Origin: Ptiloglossa arizonensis
Taxonomy: Eukaryota > Arthropoda > Insecta > Hymenoptera > Colletidae
Direction: 5' to 3'
NCBI RefSeq assembly: GCF_051014685.1
Contig: NW_027478881.1
Span: forward strand, 62,001 to 126,000
Length of the DNA: 64,000 nt
A program made the position numbers and the translations under genes. The notes beneath the pieces were generated by a model. It was given only the letters and a program-made list of their open reading frames with translations. It did no database searches and was not told the DNA's origin. Shown piece by piece: positions 61,501-64,000 of the stretch; positions within the stretch are counted from its first letter, which is position 1, and each line of letters begins with the position of its first letter.

Positions 61501-64000
61501 GTTTCTCAAGCGTTTCTTACCTCCAAACTGCCATATCTCGCGAACGGATTGACCAATCCGCAAAATTTCTGTTGCGTCTGAAAGTAGAAACTCGCCCGAT
61601 TAAAACGGTGTGCGTACTATTCCCCTAGGCCGTTCTAGTTATTCGTGTCGAGCATCAAAACTGCGCAAATTTTGAGTTTCTCAAGCGTTTCTTACTTCCA
61701 AACTGCCATATCTCGCGAACGGATTGACCAATCCGCAAAATTTCTGTTGCGTCTGAAAGTAGAAACTCGCCCGATTACAACGGTGTGCGTACTATTCCCC
61801 TAGGCCGTTCTAGTTACTCGTTTCGAGCATCAGAACTGCGAAAATTTTGAGTTTCTCAAGCGTTTCTTACATCGAAACTGCCATATCTCGCGAACGGATT
61901 GACCAATCCGCAAAATTTCTGTTGCATCTGAAAGTAGAAACTCGCCCGATTACAACGGTATGCGTTCTTCTCCCCTAGGCCGTACTAGTTATTCGTTTCG
62001 AGCATCAGAACGGCGAAAAATTTGAGTTTCTCAAGCGTTTCTTACCTCCAAACTGCCATATCTCGCGAACGGATTGATCAATCCGCAAAATTTCTGTTGC
62101 ATCTGAAAGTAGAAACTCACCCGATTACAACGGTGTGCGTACTATTCCCCTAGGCCGTTCTAGTTACTCGTTTCGAGCATCAGAACTGCGAAAATTTTGA
62201 GTTTCTCAAGCGTTTCTTACCTCCAAACTGCCATATCTCGCGAACGGATTGACCAATCCGCAAAATTTCTGTTGCGTCTGAAAGTAGAAACTCGCCCGAT
62301 TAAAACGGTGTGCGTACTATTCCCCTAGGCCGTTCTAGTTATTCGTGTCGAGCATCAAAACTGCGCAAATTTTGAGTTTCTCAAGCGTTTCTTACATCCA
62401 AACTGCCATATCTCGCGAACGGATTGACCAATCCGCAAAATTTCCATTGCATCTGAAAGTAGAAGCTCGCCCGATTACAACGGTGTGCGCACTTTTCCCC
62501 TAGGCCGTTCTAGTTATTCGTGTCGAGCATCAGAACTGCGAAAATTTTGAGTTTCTCAAGCGTTTCTTACCTCCAAACTGCCATATCTCGCGAACGGATT
62601 GACCGATCCGCAAAATTTCTGTTGCATCTGAAAGTAGAAACTCGCCCGATTACAACGGTATGCGTACTACTCCCCTAGGCCGTTCTTGTCAGTCGTTTCG
62701 AGCATCAGAACTGCGAAAATTTTGAATTTCTCAAGCGTTTCTTACCTCCAAACTGCCATATCTCGCGAACGGATTGACCAATCCGCAATATTTCTGTTGC
62801 ATCTGAAAGTACAAACTCGCCCGATTACAACGGTATGTGTAGTTTTCCCCTAGGCCGTTCCAGTTATTCGTTTCGAGCATCAGAACTGCGAAAATTTTGA
62901 GTTTCTCAAGCGTTTCTTACATCCAAACTGCCATATCTCGCGAACGGATTGACCGATCCGCAAAATTTCTGTTGCATCTGAATGTAGAAACTCGCCCGAT
63001 TACAACGGTATGCGCACTTTTCCCCTAGGCCGTTCTAGTTATTCGTGTCGAGCATCAGAACTGCGAAAATTTTGAGTTTCTGAAGCGTTTCTTACCTCCA
63101 AACTGCCATATCTCGCGAACGGATTGATCAATCCGCAAAATTTCTGTTGCATCTGAAAGTAGAAGCTCGCCCGATTACAACGGTATGCGCACTTCTCCCC
63201 TAGGCCGTACTAGTTATTCGTTTCGAGCATCAGAACGGCGAAAAATTTGAGTTTCTCAAGCGTTTCTTACCTCCAAACTGCCATATCTCGCGAACGGATT
63301 GACCAATCCGCAAAATTTCTGTTGCATCTGAAAGTAGAAACTCGCTCGATTACAACGGTGTGTGTAGTTTTCCCCTAGGCCGTTCCAGTTATTCGTTTCG
63401 AGCATCAGAACTGCGAAAATTTTGTGTTTCTCAAGCGTTTCTTACATCCAAACTGCCATATCTCGCGAACGGATTGACCGATCCGCAAAATTTCTGTTGC
63501 ATCTGAAAGTAGAAACTCGCCCGATTACAACGGTATGCGCACTTTTCCCGTAGGCCGTTCTAGTTATTCGTTTCGAGCATCAGAACTGCGCAAATTTTGA
63601 GTTTCTCAAGCGTTTCTTACCTCCAAACTGCCATATCTCGCGAAGGGATTGACCAATCCGCAAAATTCCTGTTGCATCTGAAAGTAGAAACTCGCCCGAT
63701 TACATCGGTATGCGTACTTTTCCCCTAGGCTGTTTTGGTTATTCGTTTCGAGCATCAGAACTGTGAAAATTTGGAGTTTCTCAAGCGTTTCTGACCTCCA
63801 AACTGCCACATCTCGCAAACGGATTGACAAATCCGCAAAATTTCTGTTGTATCTGAAAGTACAAACTCGCCCGATTACAACGGTATGTGTAGTTTTTCCC
63901 TAGGCCGTTCCAGTTATTCGTTTCGAGCATCAGAAATGCGAAAATTTTGAGTTTCTCAAGCGTTTCTTACATCCAAACTGCCATGTCTCGCGAACGGATT
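61501..64000 (+). repeat. Block F: mosaic of D-type and early E-type monomers
   Basis: Three older segments reappear in exact register. About 61,494-61,844 matches 34,020-34,370 (GCGTCTG, GATTAAAACGG, CATCAAAACTGCGC). About 61,866-62,050 matches 37,891-38,075 (CATCGAAAC, GCGTTCTTCTCCCC, AGAACGGCG). About 63,207-63,755 matches 38,007-38,555 (GCCGTACTAG, CTCGCTCGAT, CCCGTAGGCC, CGAAGGGATTG). GATTAAAACGG returns again near 62,300. The block continues past the window end. Confidence 0.8.

Larger units (their letters stand above)
1..64000 (+). repeat. 175-bp satellite DNA array filling the window
   Basis: About 366 tandem monomers run head to tail in one orientation across the whole window. Every monomer carries the same landmarks in the same order: TTGAGTTTCTCAAGCG, CCAAACTGCC, TCTCGCGAACGG, AATCCGCAAAATTT, AAACTCGCCCGATTAC, a C-rich CCCCTAGG-like block, TTCGAGCATCAGAAC and GCGAAAATTTTG. 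The distance between successive landmarks is 175 bp, with rare 171, 174 and 176-bp copies. Both ends of the window fall inside the array, so its true size is unknown. The length is in the nucleosome range typical of centromeric and heterochromatic satellites. Function is inferred from organisation only. I found no interrupting element on either strand, and no run of several hundred bases that departs from the monomer. Confidence 0.98.

Noticed and set aside
1..64000. CRISPR array
   Set aside because: The repeat is 175 bp with no short repeat alternating with unique spacers; variation is scattered point change within homologous monomers, and no cas genes are present.
1..64000. Tandem RNA gene cluster (5S rRNA, tRNA or snRNA type)
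   Set aside because: The monomer has no recognisable tRNA or 5S internal promoter boxes, no terminal T-run terminator and no conserved gene-plus-spacer structure; substitutions are spread along the whole unit.
1..64000. Transposable element insertion or inverted segment inside the array
   Set aside because: All monomers keep one orientation, and the indels I located total 21 one-base insertions, six one-base deletions and one 4-bp deletion. No non-satellite sequence was found.
1..64000. Identification of the species or named satellite family
   Set aside because: I do not recognise the monomer with confidence. A search of satellite and genome databases with one monomer would decide it; guessing a taxon from composition alone is not justified.

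Overview
The whole window is one uninterrupted eukaryotic satellite DNA array. I count about 366 head-to-tail copies of a 175-bp monomer, all in the same orientation, with no unique sequence, gene, RNA gene, transposon, CRISPR array, strand switch or run of N. The monomer is about 45% GC (79 of 175 bases in a typical copy) and holds 13 CpG, roughly 1.5 times the number expected from its base composition. The 175-bp length, the higher-order organisation and the extent of the array suggest centromeric or pericentromeric heterochromatin in a long-read assembly. I do not recognise the satellite family and cannot name the organism. The lack of CpG depletion argues for a lineage or locus with little germline CpG methylation, but this is weak evidence.

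Layout. Diagnostic variants and nested higher-order repeats (HORs) divide the array into blocks. A (1 to ~8.05 kb) has diverged monomers with short 4-mer HORs of 699 and 701 bp. B (~8.05-16.8 kb) has two almost identical 2,626-bp 15-mer HORs plus an older 11-mer relative. C (~16.8-28.05 kb) has 6-mer and 12-mer HORs (1,051 and 2,103 bp), with several 176-bp monomers. D (~28.06-36.12 kb) has a 3,150-bp repeat distance, a tandem 699-bp 4-mer and an 875-bp 5-mer pair. E (36.12 to ~61.5 kb) is the youngest-looking part, with HOR copies of 2,800, 2,800, 3,850 and 5,075 bp followed by a truncated fifth copy. F (~61.5-64 kb) is a mosaic that brings back D-type and early-E-type monomers.

Register. 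From 1 to 36.1 kb the register drifts by +11 bp. I can account for all of it: 21 one-base insertions at a T run, five one-base deletions I located plus a 4-bp deletion, and one further 1-bp deletion at about 36,123. From 36,122 to the end, 159 monomers in a row stay in exact 175-bp register.

The many open frames of 60-170 codons are by-products of the repeat. Because 175 leaves remainder 1 on division by 3, the same DNA is read in successive frames in successive monomers, most frames open at TTG, and no frame is preserved. I annotate no protein-coding gene. Two possibly functional features recur in most monomers: a 16-bp dyad, perfect in one variant class, and a minus-strand motif resembling the CENP-B box.
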